A stretch of DNA of 64,000 nucleotides from Lepidonotus clava (Eukaryota; Annelida; Polychaeta; Phyllodocida; Polynoidae), in contig OW387148.1 in the NCBI GenBank assembly GCA_936440205.1, positions 19,647,961 to 19,711,960 of the forward strand. The letters run 5' to 3'. The notes below the pieces were generated by a model. The model had not been told where the DNA came from and did not search any database. It was given only the letters and a program-made list of their open reading frames with translations. Every line of letters starts with the position of its first letter. Within the stretch, counting starts at the first letter, position 1. Shown in pieces: positions 30,783 to 43,863 of this stretch. Both the position numbers and the translations under genes were made by a program.

Positions 30783-32901
30783 TCAATTCCGGTTGTATTT
30801 TTGCAATGCAGAGTAAATGAATCTAGATAGGGCCTGTATGACCTTCACATGTGTACATTGTAGTATGAAAATGAATTTTTCCTGCTCATCTAGATCAATG
30901 AAAAGAGGAAATAGGGTGGATATTATGTTTAGTAGGTATGCTCTATCATCTGCGTGTGCAGGGCAGTTCATAAGAAGGTGTATTTCATTACCAATTTCTC
31001 TGTTCGTACAGAGCAAGCATAACCTTTCCTCCAAAGGTGTATTTGTGTATCTACCAGTTTCTATTTCCAGTAGGTGGGAGCTGAGTCTGAATCTGGTCAG
31101 GGCTGTTCGAAGTTTTGGGATATGCAGGGATCTTAAATAGGGTTCTTCTGAGTGGCATTTTTTAAAGAGTTTGTATGTCCTGAGTTTGTTGTGTGGGTCT
31201 TCTGAATTGATAGTTTCCATGAGTTTGGTTGTGTGTTTGTTCTTTAGGCCCTCTTTTATAGTCTTAATAAAGGCATTTGTGTTTTCTACTTTTTGGTTTT
31301 CCCATATATTTTGCAAGTTTAATGATATGAGTATGCTTTCTATTTTAGAGCACCAGTTTCTTTTTCCCTGGTTATGAAGATCTAGTATTGTGGAGTAACT
31401 TGTTTTGAGGAAGCTATCTGAGTGCATATTGATGATTCTTTCCCAGTATTTAAGGGACAAATACTCTTGGCGGTATGCCATTGGCAGCCTACCCGTTTCA
31501 CTATAAATACTTGCAGTGGGTGTCGATATTCTTACACCTAGGAGTCTTTTCAGGTATTTTAGGTGTTTTGCTTCAAGGTGGTCATCTGTCCCCCCACCCC
31601 ATATTTGAAATCCATATTCTAGTATTGGCACAATTTGTGAGTCAAAAAGTTTGATGGCTGTGCCGTAAGGGATGCAACCTATTGCACTTTTGCATTGTGA
31701 GTGGGCCTGGAATATCCCTTTACGTGCCTGTTCGGCAATATAATTTGGTGCCTTTGAAAATATGTTTCGGATGTAAGTGGTAGCCCAAGGTATTTGTATT
31801 CAGAAGTGAAATTTATCTCATGCGGTCCAAATTTAATGGTTTCGTTGTATCTAATTTTTTAGCGTTAATCACCATAGCCTTTGTTTTTGCCATGCTAACT
31901 GTAAGGTGCCATTTAGAACAGTAGTGGAAGAGTTTGTCGATTAGCATTTGTAGTGTGCTGTGTGACTCAGCACAGAGAACTAAGTCGTCAGCATATAGGA
32001 GGTAATTGAATTCCATGCAGTTTTGGTTATCTTCCTGTAAGGTTTCTTTAAGATCTATTAAGAAGCTTGTAAATAGTTTTGGACTGACAACTCCCCCTTG
32101 CAAAACGCCATAGATACTGTCAATATGTCCACTTAGTTCACCTTTCCATCTAACCTGACCTTTTGCCTTATCAAAGAGGCTGGTTAAAACTTTCCGTACT
32201 TTGCCTTTGATCCCCAATTTTGATAGCTTGTAGAAGAGGGCTTGTCTGTTGATGTAGTCAAAAGCCTTGGTGAAGTCAACAAAACATAAGTATAGGGGCT
32301 TTTTCTTTTGCCTGTATTTCTCTGTTAGGGCATATATAGCAAATATATTGTCAGTTGTTCTCATTCTGTTCTGGAAGCCTGTTTGTAATGGATCATCAAG
32401 TTGTAAAGACTTATTTACGAAACATATATGCTTATTAAGGATAGCCTCAAATAATTTCCCTATCATATTAACGAGAGTTATTTTTCGGTAGTTATCTGGT
32501 TCTGATTTTAGTCCCTTCTTATGAATAGGGTTTATAAACCCCTCTGCCCAGGCCATTGGGTATTCACCTCGCTCTAGTATGCAGTTAAATATGGCTACGA
32601 TAGTCTGTTTGGTCTGACAGTTACAGTACTTGAGATATTCTGCTGGAATTCCATCTGACCCTGCTGCTTTGTTATTTTTTAGTTTCTTCAAGCAATTTTC
32701 AAGTTCTAGATCAGTGATAGGGGCATCCAAACTATCATACAGCAGGATGTCCCTTTCGCTTAGGCTATAGCCATAGGTGAAGTGTGCCATTTTACTCTCA
32801 ATAGCTTCCATATGGTTCCTGTCAAAATATTCAGGTAGAGGTGGTATAATCTGTTCTGTATAATAATTGTTAATAGTCGTAATTAGTTCATAGATAATAA
32901 C
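30783..32901 (-). mobile_element. 5'-truncated LINE (non-LTR retrotransposon)
   Basis: Minus-strand reading gives a non-LTR reverse transcriptase with NKAAGSDGIPAEYLK, the NYRKITL block, DFTKAFDYINR, GVLQGGVVSP and the YADD active site at about 31995-32010. After it comes the usual ILEYGFQIWG segment and a C-terminal C-x2-C...H-x4-C motif (LCLLCTN...HLLMNC). The frame is broken by at least two frameshifts between 31740 and 31850, so this copy is dead. No endonuclease is present; the 5' end is lost near 32901 where an LTR-like sequence begins. The domain order and C-terminal motif suit the Jockey-superfamily clades (L2/CR1/Daphne type), but the exact clade is uncertain. Confidence 0.88.
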
Positions 32902-33366
32902 TAGCTCTGTACGCAGTCTCCTCCTCGTCGACTGCTGTCGCCCAATACATAATTATAGTTCCAACATCATGTAAGACGTGAACACTTGCATGAAAGGATA
33001 TTGTTTGTTTATTATCCAGTGTATAGTCGTTTGGTGACAAGAACTCGATTGACCATGATCAGTCCCGAGGTAGGAATCCCCTCAAACACATTCAGTCAAC
33101 GCTCCCACGCTCTTACACAATTTCTATGCCTCTATCCAGGACCAAGACTGCAGATTAAAAGTCCAACCTTTCCAGGATGTTACTCACACAGCGTTACAGC
33201 GAACTCTGACTGACTGAGAGCGAAACACACTCTTATAGAGTAGTACGTCACACTGTGACTCCTCCCCCATTCCACTATTGACAAAGTGAAACATGGCTTG
33301 CATGTGTGCTTCTAAAGCTCACGCCGTAGTGCCTACAAACATGGACTGGCCACCCGCGTCAGTACA
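32890..33366 (-). mobile_element. Solo-LTR-like sequence 1
   Basis: Aligns by eye with 41371-41825 over its whole length (shared CCAATACATAA, GTGAAAGGAT, CAACGCTC and GGACTG-CCACCCGCGTC blocks). On the minus strand it has a TATAAG box near 33233 and AATAAA near 33020, the LTR order, and ends in CA at 33366. It abuts the truncated LINE. Old copy. Confidence 0.45.
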
Positions 33367-34040
33367 ATATAGTGACTATTGATATTTCAAGAAAGAGAGT
33401 GGATTTGATACTTTTAGCTGAGAGGGACAAAATGAAAAGAAGTTCCTATTTTCAACTCAATTTTATCATAAATTAACTTTTTTTGTAATGTGCTTCTGAA
33501 GATAATTATTATCTTCAGAAGCACATTTAAAAAAAAGTGTTATGATGATTAAGTAAATATTTTACAAGATTGTAGAAACGCACCTCAATGAAAAATTAAT
33601 CACATAAAATCCTGCTGAGCTGAAAAATAGTAGTTACGTTGGGTTGTGTTGAGTTTTAGTCAAGAACGTTTATTTATTGATGTTTATATTTTTTGAAGAT
33701 CTGTAAAAACTGAACTTCTTTGAAAATTCCTCGTATAATTTACTTTTCCACTTGGAAAAATGCATATTCATCTTAGAGAGAAAGATGCCTTGCAAAGATT
33801 TGGGAATTTTGAAAACCCTTCCTCTCAGACCCAATTGTACATTTTCCAGTACAATGACCCATATGTTCGTATTTAAATGTTTATATTCTTCATTACTCGT
33901 CTTTGTTCATTTTTTTAATATGGATAACGTGATGTTTACTAGATGGGGAGTAGAACTAGCTTGCCATTACCGTTATTGTCCTTTTAGTATGTTAAGAGCC
34001 GATCTGTTGGGAAAGAGTTAACCTAGGTGAATCCTTCTAG
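33367..34040. other. Non-coding with a near-perfect palindrome
   Basis: No gene. At 33488-33526 lies a 39-bp palindrome with 19-bp arms (ATGTGCTTCTGAAGATAAT) and a single central base. Confidence 0.6.
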
Positions 34041-34575
34041 CAGTAGACTCCTTATATGGGGGCTCGTTCCCACACAAAGAACACTTGTTTGACAAGAGGT
34101 AAAGTTTATTAAAACCACTGAAAGATACATATAAATAGTCTCATCGTACTCCATACAAGACGTACCTTCGTTCTCCTTTACTCATGCAACATCTGTTACA
34201 ATCCAACCAGGTATAGTTCACAATGAGCTTTACTTCCCCTTTGGAGGACCATAATATCACTCCATATTTCAAAAGGAGCATCACTCCCCTAGCTCTGCCT
34301 AAGTCTGTGAGATTTTAGCCTACCTCTACGAGCCTCTCCTAAGTTCTATTTGTCCATAAGGTCAAGTCCATACCTGGACTTAGCTCTTGATAGTTCACCT
34401 AGCTAAGCCTACCCATGATGTTCTGTCTTGTGACCATACATACTTATAGTTAACTATTGTTCCCAGCTGTACTTCTCAAAGGTTGAGGTAGTCTACTCAC
34501 CTCGTACAAGTGTCCTGCCCTTATATAGTGTCGGCCGTAGACTGGCGCTATACCTACGACTAGCACTAAATCACA
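34041..34575 (-). mobile_element. Solo-LTR-like sequence 2
   Basis: On the minus strand: a clear TATATAAGGG box at about 34519-34528, then some 400 bp to AATAAA near 34110. The layout is that of the other LTR-like pieces, although the sequence is only loosely similar and the ends are not sharp. Confidence 0.35.
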
Positions 34576-35420
34576 GTTTTTGGAATCTTAAAAATATTCT
34601 GTTTTTTTTTCACAATTCAAGCCTAAAAGTATAGGATGTTGGTTTTGTGTTCAAGCTAAGCTTAATGGAGAAGGCTTTGGTCTTCATAATGTCCTATCAC
34701 GTGTTGGAATGGGTGAGACATTTACAACGTCCCTAGACAGTCTCCACAGGTTGACTATTGCACAATGTCACCTAAATGTCAGTGTTTACCTATCTTACCT
34801 GACTCCTTTCTTTATGATATCGTTCAATTCAGTTACCACAGCATCCGCGTGGGGGCACCAATGGCTAAATGTTTTACAGTATTTACTATGCAAGACCATC
34901 GGTACCGCCATCTAGCATTTCATGAGAATACCTGCTTTACCAATCCGCAACATCCTCTTGTTCAAGTTGAGAGTATTACAATAATATTGTAATACTCTGA
35001 ACTCTCAATTTATATTCTTATATTTATACTTAGATAATTATTATCTAAGTATAAATAAAAGAATAGATAATTATTATCTAAGTATAAATAAAAGAATATT
35101 AATTGCACTTTGACTTCAAAGCAATTTAGAGACATTAATAAAAATCCTCAGAAAATGAAGAAGTTGCTAAATCAAAAATGATTTTTGATAAAAGAACACA
35201 TCTTTTGCATAAAAGTGATTGTTGCATTTTCAGAGTCTTTGTGCCGTTGTCTTACCGACTGGCTCACAACCTAGATTATGGACCTATCTTTGGGCCATCG
35301 CCAATGATAAAACAGTAGTAGCGTGTTGGTCAGTTGCCCGCTGTTTCTTGCCCTATCGTACTGCTGTTCTTGTGCCCCATACACTGATAATCCTATGTCT
35401 TCAGAAGTTAGTCAGGAGTG
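34576..35420. other. Non-coding with clustered AT-rich palindromes
   Basis: No gene. Palindromes lie at 34970-34998 (AGAGTATTACAAT arms) and 35022-35056 (ATTTATACTTAGATAAT arms, one central base), followed at 35064-35085 by a second copy of the core and the right arm. Confidence 0.6.
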
Positions 35421-36880
35421 GCTAACTCATTATTAGTCAATAGAAGGTTAGCCCTTTTGACCAATTTTATTGGTAATATGTTAGTCATTAGGACTACATT
35501 GTTAGTCACTAATGACTAAGAGGTCACATGACCAAATAATTGATCACATGACCACCAGGAAAAGGCATACACAAGGAAACGAAATCCAGAGCTGGTTAAG
35601 TTTATCTATTCTGATCTTTAGCTCCTCACAGTTAGGAGGGGCCCTAAAAGTCGGGAGGAGGGCTTAACAGCCGGGAGGGGACCCTGATGACCAGATTTCA
35701 CAATGAAACATAATCCATGGCGGGCCACCCCACCAAGTTTCCAAAGTTCCGCCTTTCCTTGTAAAAGTTTGTGAAAATTGTTGGAAAATATTGAAAAGTT
35801 CCAGTTTTTACTGCTCGCCACCCCCATTTTCAAGTTCAAATTACTTAATAAACAAATTAAAAAAAGAAAATTATTGCAAATTTAGGCAAGAGTTCTACTT
35901 GTGGAACCTCTGATTCATAGTGTAAATGATATACTTATGTTTACAACATCATAAAACTAAAATGATAAAAGTTAAAATGATTGTGAAACAATATAAAGGT
36001 TGCAAAATATATCAGTTTTATTGCCATTTACTTTCATTTAAATATTTCCAAGATTTCTCTATGAATTTAGCAATCTTGTCAGTAGTAGTCTGCACTTGCG
36101 ACCACTTAAATAGGTGTCATATCTTTTCTTCCCAAATCTCCTGTCTACGACCAATTTGTGATGGTCCCTGAGGTACTTTGCAACGATTTTTTATTGAATT
36201 CTACTGAAGGGGGTCCAACAGATTACTTAATACGACCCCTCCAATAAGTAGTTTGGAACTCAAAGGTCGTAAATCTGTCTTTTCTCAGATACGACCCATG
36301 ATATGACTTATTTTGGTATGTATATGTCAGATTGTAACGCACCGCTGCGTATAAGTAAGAGAGGGTACCTCAGTATGGGTCTAGTTACGGTAAACAACTA
36401 AGGTAACTACTGCGTATCTAGACTGATACCCGCGTCAGTACAACACTTCAGAATGTCCACAATATCTGACATGAGTAGTATAGGTGTTGTAAGATAGTAA
36501 ATGATGAGAAATATTCCTTTATTTCTATAAATTGCATAAAAAAAAGTCATAAAAAGCAAATTTTTCAATTCAATTGCATTTAAAGTTTTAGTTTGCAATA
36601 CATAATTTTCTTTTTGAAACAGTCAAATAACGTTTATACCCTGCTAGGAAATTTGAGGTATTATTTTGTTGAAACAGATCACCTTTTCCCCAAAAATCGA
36701 ACCTCTGTGTTATTTGATTAAACCTCAATTCTACATACTGACCATTCCTTTATGTTCCTAACAAAAACCAATGACAACTAATATGAAATTAGATGGTAAT
36801 ACTAAACCTTTTATCATTCTGTAATATTCAAAAAATCATTTATAACCAGTGTCTATGGAAATTCATTTATGTTTAGGACA
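35420..36880. other. Non-coding; TTAGTC motifs and a possible MITE
   Basis: TTAGTC/GACTAA motifs cluster at 35405-35525. A possible small element of 206 bp has ends CTGAGGTAC/GTACCTCAG at 36168-36373, but without a clear target duplication. A short piece ending CCCGCGTCAGTACA at about 36428-36441 matches the end of solo-LTR-like sequence 1. No gene is seen. Confidence 0.35.
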
Positions 36881-36884
36881 CTTC

Positions 36885-37025
36885 ATGTCATGGACTGTCC
36901 ACTATATCCGAAGTGGCTGTCCACTATATCTGAATTATAAAACTGGAATAAAGGGCAAAGATTCTGTCCCAGCCCAAGTGTCCACTCTATCTGACTGTCT
37001 GCTATATCCCAGTCCATTATATCAT
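36885..37025. repeat. Imperfect repeats of TGTCCACTATATC
   Basis: Five variants of TGTCCACTATATCYGA occur within 140 bp (near 36895, 36913, 36979, 36996 and 37011), irregularly spaced. It is non-coding. Confidence 0.6.
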
Positions 37026-37059
37026 GAGTGCACAGTACTCTGAAAACCATCTGAAGTTT

Positions 37060-38220
37060 ATTTCTAAACAAAAGAACATAATACCACTAAAGCATAAATA
37101 AAAGTTAAAATCTTTCCTGGCTGAATGTTTATAATAGATTTACATTTTATGTCACTGGGGTGCATTCCAATCTGACATATGTATACCAAAATACGTCGTA
37201 TCGTGGGTAGTATCTGAGATCATGTTGGCATGTTGGTGAAAAGTTGAGGGAAAGTGTCAAAAACCATTGCAAGGTGTACTGGTCCTAGTCGTAAATGAGT
37301 GGTAGACAGGTAAAATAAAAAGAAAACTTATGATGACATTTTAAGTAGTCGTAGAGAAATTGTAAGTTGCAAAATAGGCATGGAAGAAAAATCTGATTTA
37401 AAAAAAAGACACCATTATGTTTGTATGATATTTACAATTCTATAAAAACCAAAATATAATTGTGATTAGATAAAAATCTTACTTCAAAACATATTTAAGA
37501 TAAAAAAGTTGATAAAACAATAATGAATTACCTACAGCGTTGCAAGGTCTGTACTATGGCACCATAGACAATTAACCCAATTGAAGGTGGCAGACAGAAT
37601 GGCACCTGGGCCCAAGGGGTCCACAGGGCAGGGGTCCTGAGATCATTGTCATGCTTGAGTGCCATCGATTCGATTTTTCAACTGACTATTATATCGTTAT
37701 TTCCATGTTATTTCCCTTAATTCTTGTATGTGACGAAGGGACATTTTGTAACTTAATTTTCTGTGTAACATTTTGTTACAATATTTCATTCTTTAGTTAG
37801 TTATTTATACATTTATAACTTATCCATAATTTTCAATGTAATAGGTGGTTAGTGTGTCCCTCACGAAATATTTACCAAACAAAAGTAGTCCATGAAAAGG
37901 GAGATACGACATGGACCCCCTCCATAAAGAGGGACCTTGCAATGTCTGTCTGTAAATGGACCCCCTGGTCGCAGGGACATACGGCCTGAAACGCAGGAGA
38001 GATTGGAACGCACCCCTGTTTCCTATTTTCATTTTACGTCAAAGTGTTACATTTTGTGATAGCTCATATTTACATTTTACGTTAACATGGTTTACATTTT
38101 GCACTATATTTACAATTTATGTTGATTTCAAATACGTTTTACATTGATCTACATTTTGTGCCAGATCTACATTTTATGGTCTAACAAATGTTCTGTATGT
38201 AAAGGTGCTTTTCCATAACT
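37060..38220. other. Non-coding with ACATTTT repeats
   Basis: No gene. Between 38028 and 38180 the motif TACATTTTRYG recurs at about 20-25 bp spacing (seven or so copies), a degenerate tandem repeat. The rest shows nothing. Confidence 0.5.
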
Positions 38221-38232
38221 GCAGCAGTGATG

Positions 38233-38322
38233 TGCGGCAATGGTAGTGGCAGCCTATATACCCATATAAGGAATAGGTCACTTCCTTATATAAGTATGTA
38301 GGGTGCCACTACCACTGCCGCA
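38233..38322. repeat. 90-bp inverted repeat
   Basis: Arms of about 40 bp (TGCGGCAATGGTAGTGGCAG ... with its complement CTACCACTGCCGCA) flank a short loop containing TATATAAG. A foldback MITE or its remnant. Confidence 0.6.
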
Positions 38323-38339
38323 TGTTGTCTCCACAGAGC

Positions 38340-38695
38340 CTTCCTCAGATTGGTCATAATTGGCTATATTATTAGTCAAGAGAACTAAGACATTAGTCAG
38401 CATTTTCCAGGAAATCAAAAATACTTTAGTCTTTAGGACTAACCTTTAGACATAGCTGTCTAACCTTTAGTTAATATTACTATCTTTGAATGGTCAAAAT
38501 GACCAATGTCCTAGTAGCAATGACTGATACCTTAGTCATCATGCCCCATATTTGACACCTCATTCCTAGAATTATTTTGACTAAGGTAGTCAGTCAGAGA
38601 TGACTACCCTGACTAATGCAAAGTTGGGCATATACGTAGCCAGTGAAATGACTAAGAAAATTAGTCCCTTATGACTAACTTTTTTAACACTGAGA
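38340..38695. other. Cluster of TTAGTC/TGACTAA motifs
   Basis: About a dozen TTAGTC, GACTAA or close variants lie in 350 bp on both strands, several as TGACTAA, an AP-1-like heptamer. A smaller cluster lies at 35405-35525. It is non-coding, and either a repeat family or a binding-site cluster. Confidence 0.5.
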
Positions 38696-38699
38696 TTAT

Positions 38700-41370
38700 C
38701 AGTGTAGTTCTTGTGCTCGTGTCCCGGCTCGCACATATTCTTCTAGTCCAGCATCCTGTTTTTTCCTAACTTGGTCCTAATTCATCTGCTCGTGCCTCGT
38801 TTCTTATCTGCCCTAAGTCGCCTAACTCCAAAGATGGTTTGTGTTGTGGACGAAAGGAGAGAGTACCTTAAAGGGACTGTTTATTTCCTTGGAGCTCTCT
38901 GCTTTATATCACCTTCACACGCACCCTATTGGTCACATGATCTCATTGACCCTTTCAGAGGTCATTTCTGGTTACATGCTTATTTGTGCTCTCATTAACC
39001 TATTTTGTACCAACATGCTATTACTCATGCCGCTTCACACATTTCATTCCTACGAGATAAACCATATATATTTCAACAACTCGACTGTGAGCACTTGTTC
39101 CACAATTTATTTACCAAACCACTCAATCAGACAAATTGTCTGTTACTCAGGTTGAGCTTCTCGTAACATTGCTAGTTAGGTCCCCTGGGACCAGATGAAT
39201 TCTGTGGGTCTCTATTCCAGTCTATACTAATAATAATTTTATAAACAGGTCTTGCAAAAGCCTTTAAACTGAGTATCCATTTACTAACTACTGGAAGTAG
39301 CAGTTGCGAGCCCCAAATACTATTTATAACAACCAAGATTTAATGGTCGGCCCAGACTTAGGTAATACACAGGGCAATGAATCTGTTTGACATAGGACTG
39401 AAATGATTTCACCACAGTTTCTCAGGAGTTACTGGATTTCAAGGCCCCAAGTTTCCCTACATCATCTATGACCCCCCAAAAATCATATTCTATATCTTTT
39501 GAAAAGTAAGAATATGTACATTTTCCAAATTTTCAGTTATTTCTGCCCTACGTCTTCACTATGTTGCAGGTTGGCGTAGGCAGCCGCAGGTGATACGTGG
39601 TTGAAACAAAGGATAATAAATTAATAAGACCAAGGACTTAGCATCGAGAAACCATCACATAAGCATGCTAGAAAGATATTGGTTTAACTTCACAGTAATA
39701 ATGTTGTGACATTGTCGACCAGATCACGCTATATATCATAGAGTGGTAACATCAGCTGAAGTTGGACATAAGTTTCGCAGTCTTAGTGATTACATGTATA
39801 CTGATTTACCGTGCATGTGTGACTATTGAATGGTGATGAGCAACAGGGTGTAGGAACTACCGAGAGCGCCAGTGTATATCCAGAACCAGTGTATATTCAG
39901 AACCCCCAAATAGATTCCTCTACCACTATGCTATAACATCAGCAGACGAAATAATATAACAAGGAAACTATATTTACTAACACATTAATTTTAACGAAAG
40001 TATACAATAACATAATTATGTAAGATAATGACAAGAGACTACCAAATGAGCTAGCACTCCCAATCTTTATTCAACGAACTCAACATCAAAAGATAATATG
40101 ATATATTCATAAAACAACTTTATTTCACTATAAAGGAATTTCATAACCTACAGTTGACATTCAATCTAATATCAAATATAATGAATTATTGATAGTTCTG
40201 GTCTAATGATTTCACAGCCCCCTTATGAGCAAATTGGCGATCAAGAGCTACAGCCCCCTGAGGGTCCGACCTCAATTGGTACCCATGGCATTTCTAGTCC
40301 AAGTTATCATCCCCTCCTCCTCTCTCGCCTCAACCCAGAGTTTTCGCATATGTCCACCTCTCCAGGTGGCAGCACAGAGCCAACCTGGGTTTATCTCCTG
40401 TCTTCATACTTATAAACCATCTTTGATAGGTAACTTACTTTCACACGTATGTTATAATTATACATACCCCTCCCTTCCAAAGTAAGTCTTGGCTTCGATT
40501 CAAAGGTCTCATTAGCCTTCATTAAAGAAAGCTATTGCAGTGAGAAGGTTTTAATATCATTTTACTTTTGGTAAGTCACGAAGATGATATATGTTCAATA
40601 TCATAAACATTTAATACAATATACTCATATTTCTATATAGTTTAAAAACCAACGTACCATTATCGTGCCTACCTGCATTGTACTATTACATGCATAATTA
40701 TCCCATATCACTCATAAAGCTTTTATTGACCATAAAGAATCAGACTGATTCATGAGTCACGTCTTCTTCTACTTTCCACATACAAAATATACAGTTGCAT
40801 AAAACACAAATTTAACTTTGAGTGTCAGGAAACACGAATATCAACAAAAACAAGAGACCATTGTCATAACCTTAGAATAGTCCCGGAGATTGACGTTTTA
40901 CGCAGCATAATAGCAAGTTGACTTTTGTATAACTAAATAGTAAATATCAATTCTTTGATATCTAGATTATATCTTGATTATCTAGATCTCCATTTAATGA
41001 GCACCATCTTAAAAAATGTGGAGACGGGAGCATCAGGGAAAAACATCACATGAGGGAAGACCTTAACACACGTGCGTACATGGCAGGTCAATTTGAACTA
41101 AGGGCACCATATATCGTCGAACTGTAGACAATACCTTGTGGTAACATGCCGTCTAACGAGGGATAGCAATGTTATAGCTGTCTGCAAGTATTTAGCCAAT
41201 AGAGCACTGTTTATAGTGAAATAGTCTTCTTCAGTAAGTACATCTTCTTACTGTTCCCCATAGCAATATGTGATAATCACTACCCTAATACTCATCACCA
41301 CAGATAGTGAACTACTGTGGGTTTAATATCCAATGTAAGTTAGGGTGTTATTTGTAAATCATATAATCAT
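38700..41370. other. Non-coding
   Basis: No gene. The plus-strand frame at 40206-40485 is Pro/Ser-rich without a domain and has no support. AT-rich throughout. Confidence 0.45.
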
Positions 41371-41825
41371 TCTCTGGATATTAGCTAGCTCCATCAGCAG
41401 TCCATCTCTGCCTGGACTGCACATCCAATACATAATATAGTTCCGTATTATGAGAAGACATAACACTCGCGTGAAAGGATGTTCTTTATTATTATCCAAT
41501 AAGCGTGTGTATTTATGACAAGATCTCTCAATGACAATAGACAATCCAAAGGGTAGGATCCGTTCAACCATACTCAGCCAACGCTCTAGCCAACTACTCA
41601 GTCTATAGCTATCAGCTTCTATTCCCATTCCAGAACAGGCTTACATACCGACCTTTCAAAGATGTTTAACCAATGAAAGCTAGCAGCGCTCTGCTGAATG
41701 CTGCTCTGTCTGCACTCCTCCCTTTACTCTTCACCTTTGACAAAGAGAATGCTCTCAGTCCTGATTCTTAGTGGTAACACTAGATGGGCTAAGCTAAGTA
41801 TGGACTGACCATCCACGTCTGCATA
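41371..41825 (-). mobile_element. Solo-LTR-like sequence 3
   Basis: A diverged relative of 32890-33366, in the same orientation, with AATAAA on the minus strand near 41490 and TG at the left end. No internal element genes are nearby. Old. Confidence 0.45.
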
Positions 41826-43863
41826 GATCCTATGATTATTTTACTCAACCATAGAATAGCCTAGATCAAGGTGCATGCTGGGAAATATGTTGACGATTCA
41901 GATGACTTAAGAATATACATTTCTATTAATAACATCATTATTTTGTGATTCAATATGATAGAAAAGTAACCTATTTTGTACTAAGCAATACATTCGAGTC
42001 CTGTATGGTGAATATGTCATTTGCGGTGTTGTACAGTACAGCATATGCCAAGCTCATAGGAAATTCCATAGAAAATGATAGGTAATGATCCTGCAGGTGC
42101 TTAATGTAGTGTAAAATTTAATTTGCTATCCGTGATAGGAAGAATAGATATGCAAGTTGACAACTCTTTATACCACTACCGCTAATTATCAGTACCGGTA
42201 ACCATATTCCTGGTCATCAGGTTCTTCTTCTGAATAATATCAGATGGTCATTGACAATCACACGGTGTGGTCATGTTCTTTTTTCTTGTCATGCTCACAT
42301 GACATCACATGACAGTTTACAATGCCATGCCTGCTGTGCTCCCATTGGCAACATACCAGTAGTGATAGTCTGCAACCAACATTAATTTTCCATGCAGTAT
42401 GGTATATTCGTGTATGAAGGAGCGAAGATTGTGTCTGTAGTTCTGGACAAGTTTCAATTGATCAAAATAGATTATTAAGAATATGTGTATTTACAAGTGC
42501 CCATAGCCCTGTAAGTCATCTACATGTTCTTTGTAATACTGCAAAATAGACGAACAATGTACTTACGGTTATAAAAGAATAATGTTGATGTCTTGAATAA
42601 AACATAACGACATACGATGATCCTTAAACTTCTACTTGGAAACCAAACAGTAAATTGTATAAGAAAACTATTATTCTATAGAAGGGCTGTAGTTTGGCAT
42701 CCTCCCTTAGATGTCACAACAATTAAGGAATACAGAAAGTGTGGCTTTCTCCTACTATTGTCCCTCAAAATTGAGTCTTTTTACTGTACATATGGATCTA
42801 TGTTAAAATTCCTCGCCGCATATACATTGTGCAATTATGTATTTTGTAATTTGAGTTAAATCTAGAGTATAGCTATTTAGTTATTATCTAACTTTTGTTA
42901 CATTTTTATTAATACGTCTTTGAACCATGATTGGAGTTACCTACATTATAAGTGAATTGTTGGGATACACTGGCCAGCACATGATGACTGTTTAAAGAAA
43001 GTATGTAATTGCAAATCCTATTTCCAATAAACGTAGAAGAATTAAAACCCACAACTTTAACAACATTTACATTACATCCTGATGTCTAACTTTTAAAAGA
43101 AAGTGATGTCTTATTCAAATTGACTTTCGACTTACCGACAACGTAATACATTTATATAGTACGCATTACTTTAATCAGTCTGAAAACCAAGGGTAGTATT
43201 AACGATTATTGGAAGCAAAAACATTGAAATTTAAAAGGCAAAATGTGCCACAGGTGTTTCGTAAACTCGACAGGTTGACCTAGGGGCCACTTCGTCTATA
43301 GCCCCAGGACAGTGCCCCCTTGGCCCATATCTAAATATACATATATATACGGAGACACCGCTACTGGGACGGACTGAGTACGCCATGCATATCAGGTGGA
43401 GTGCTTACCAACGATAGGTTCAGGCTAAAGGTGACCAGGGATACAAAGCAGGAAATGTCATCATATTTTTGGTTTTGTTGGTGAAATTTCTGGCCGTATA
43501 AAGCAAAACAATGGATTACCGACAAACCCTATGTTCAATGCCAGTGTGAGGTTAACAGGTAAGTCATGATAAGAGATAATCTATCTATTCCTGGTGGTGA
43601 ACTCGGCAGTTACTATCTTTGTATGACTGATGCCAGTGCAGTCATAAATGATAATATGTCATGTCTCATCGTTTGTCAACTTTACAATGCTGATAGTTTA
43701 TGTATTGACCTTTTTTCTTTTATTACCAGTGTCCATAATGAACCTACCGACATCGACTAGCCAATAGGAAGATATGTATCTGCTGCATTAGACCATCATC
43801 TGCCCATGCATAGAACATTGGATCACAACACGCCAACCAACAACTTGCTTGTATATTCTAAAC
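41826..43863. other. Upstream region of the transporter gene
   Basis: No coding sequence. The promoter and any 5' untranslated exon of the transporter must lie here or further left, but I see no sharp TATA box or CpG patch. The start codon region AAACATGGCA at 43861-43870 has a good initiation context. Confidence 0.4.

Noticed and set aside
36168-36373. A 206-bp element with CTGAGGTAC ends
   Set aside because: The inverted ends are only 9 bp and no target duplication is clear, so I do not call it as an element.
40206-40485. Pro/Ser-rich overlapping plus frames
   Set aside because: Two overlapping frames of similar length with no domain, start context or splice support.
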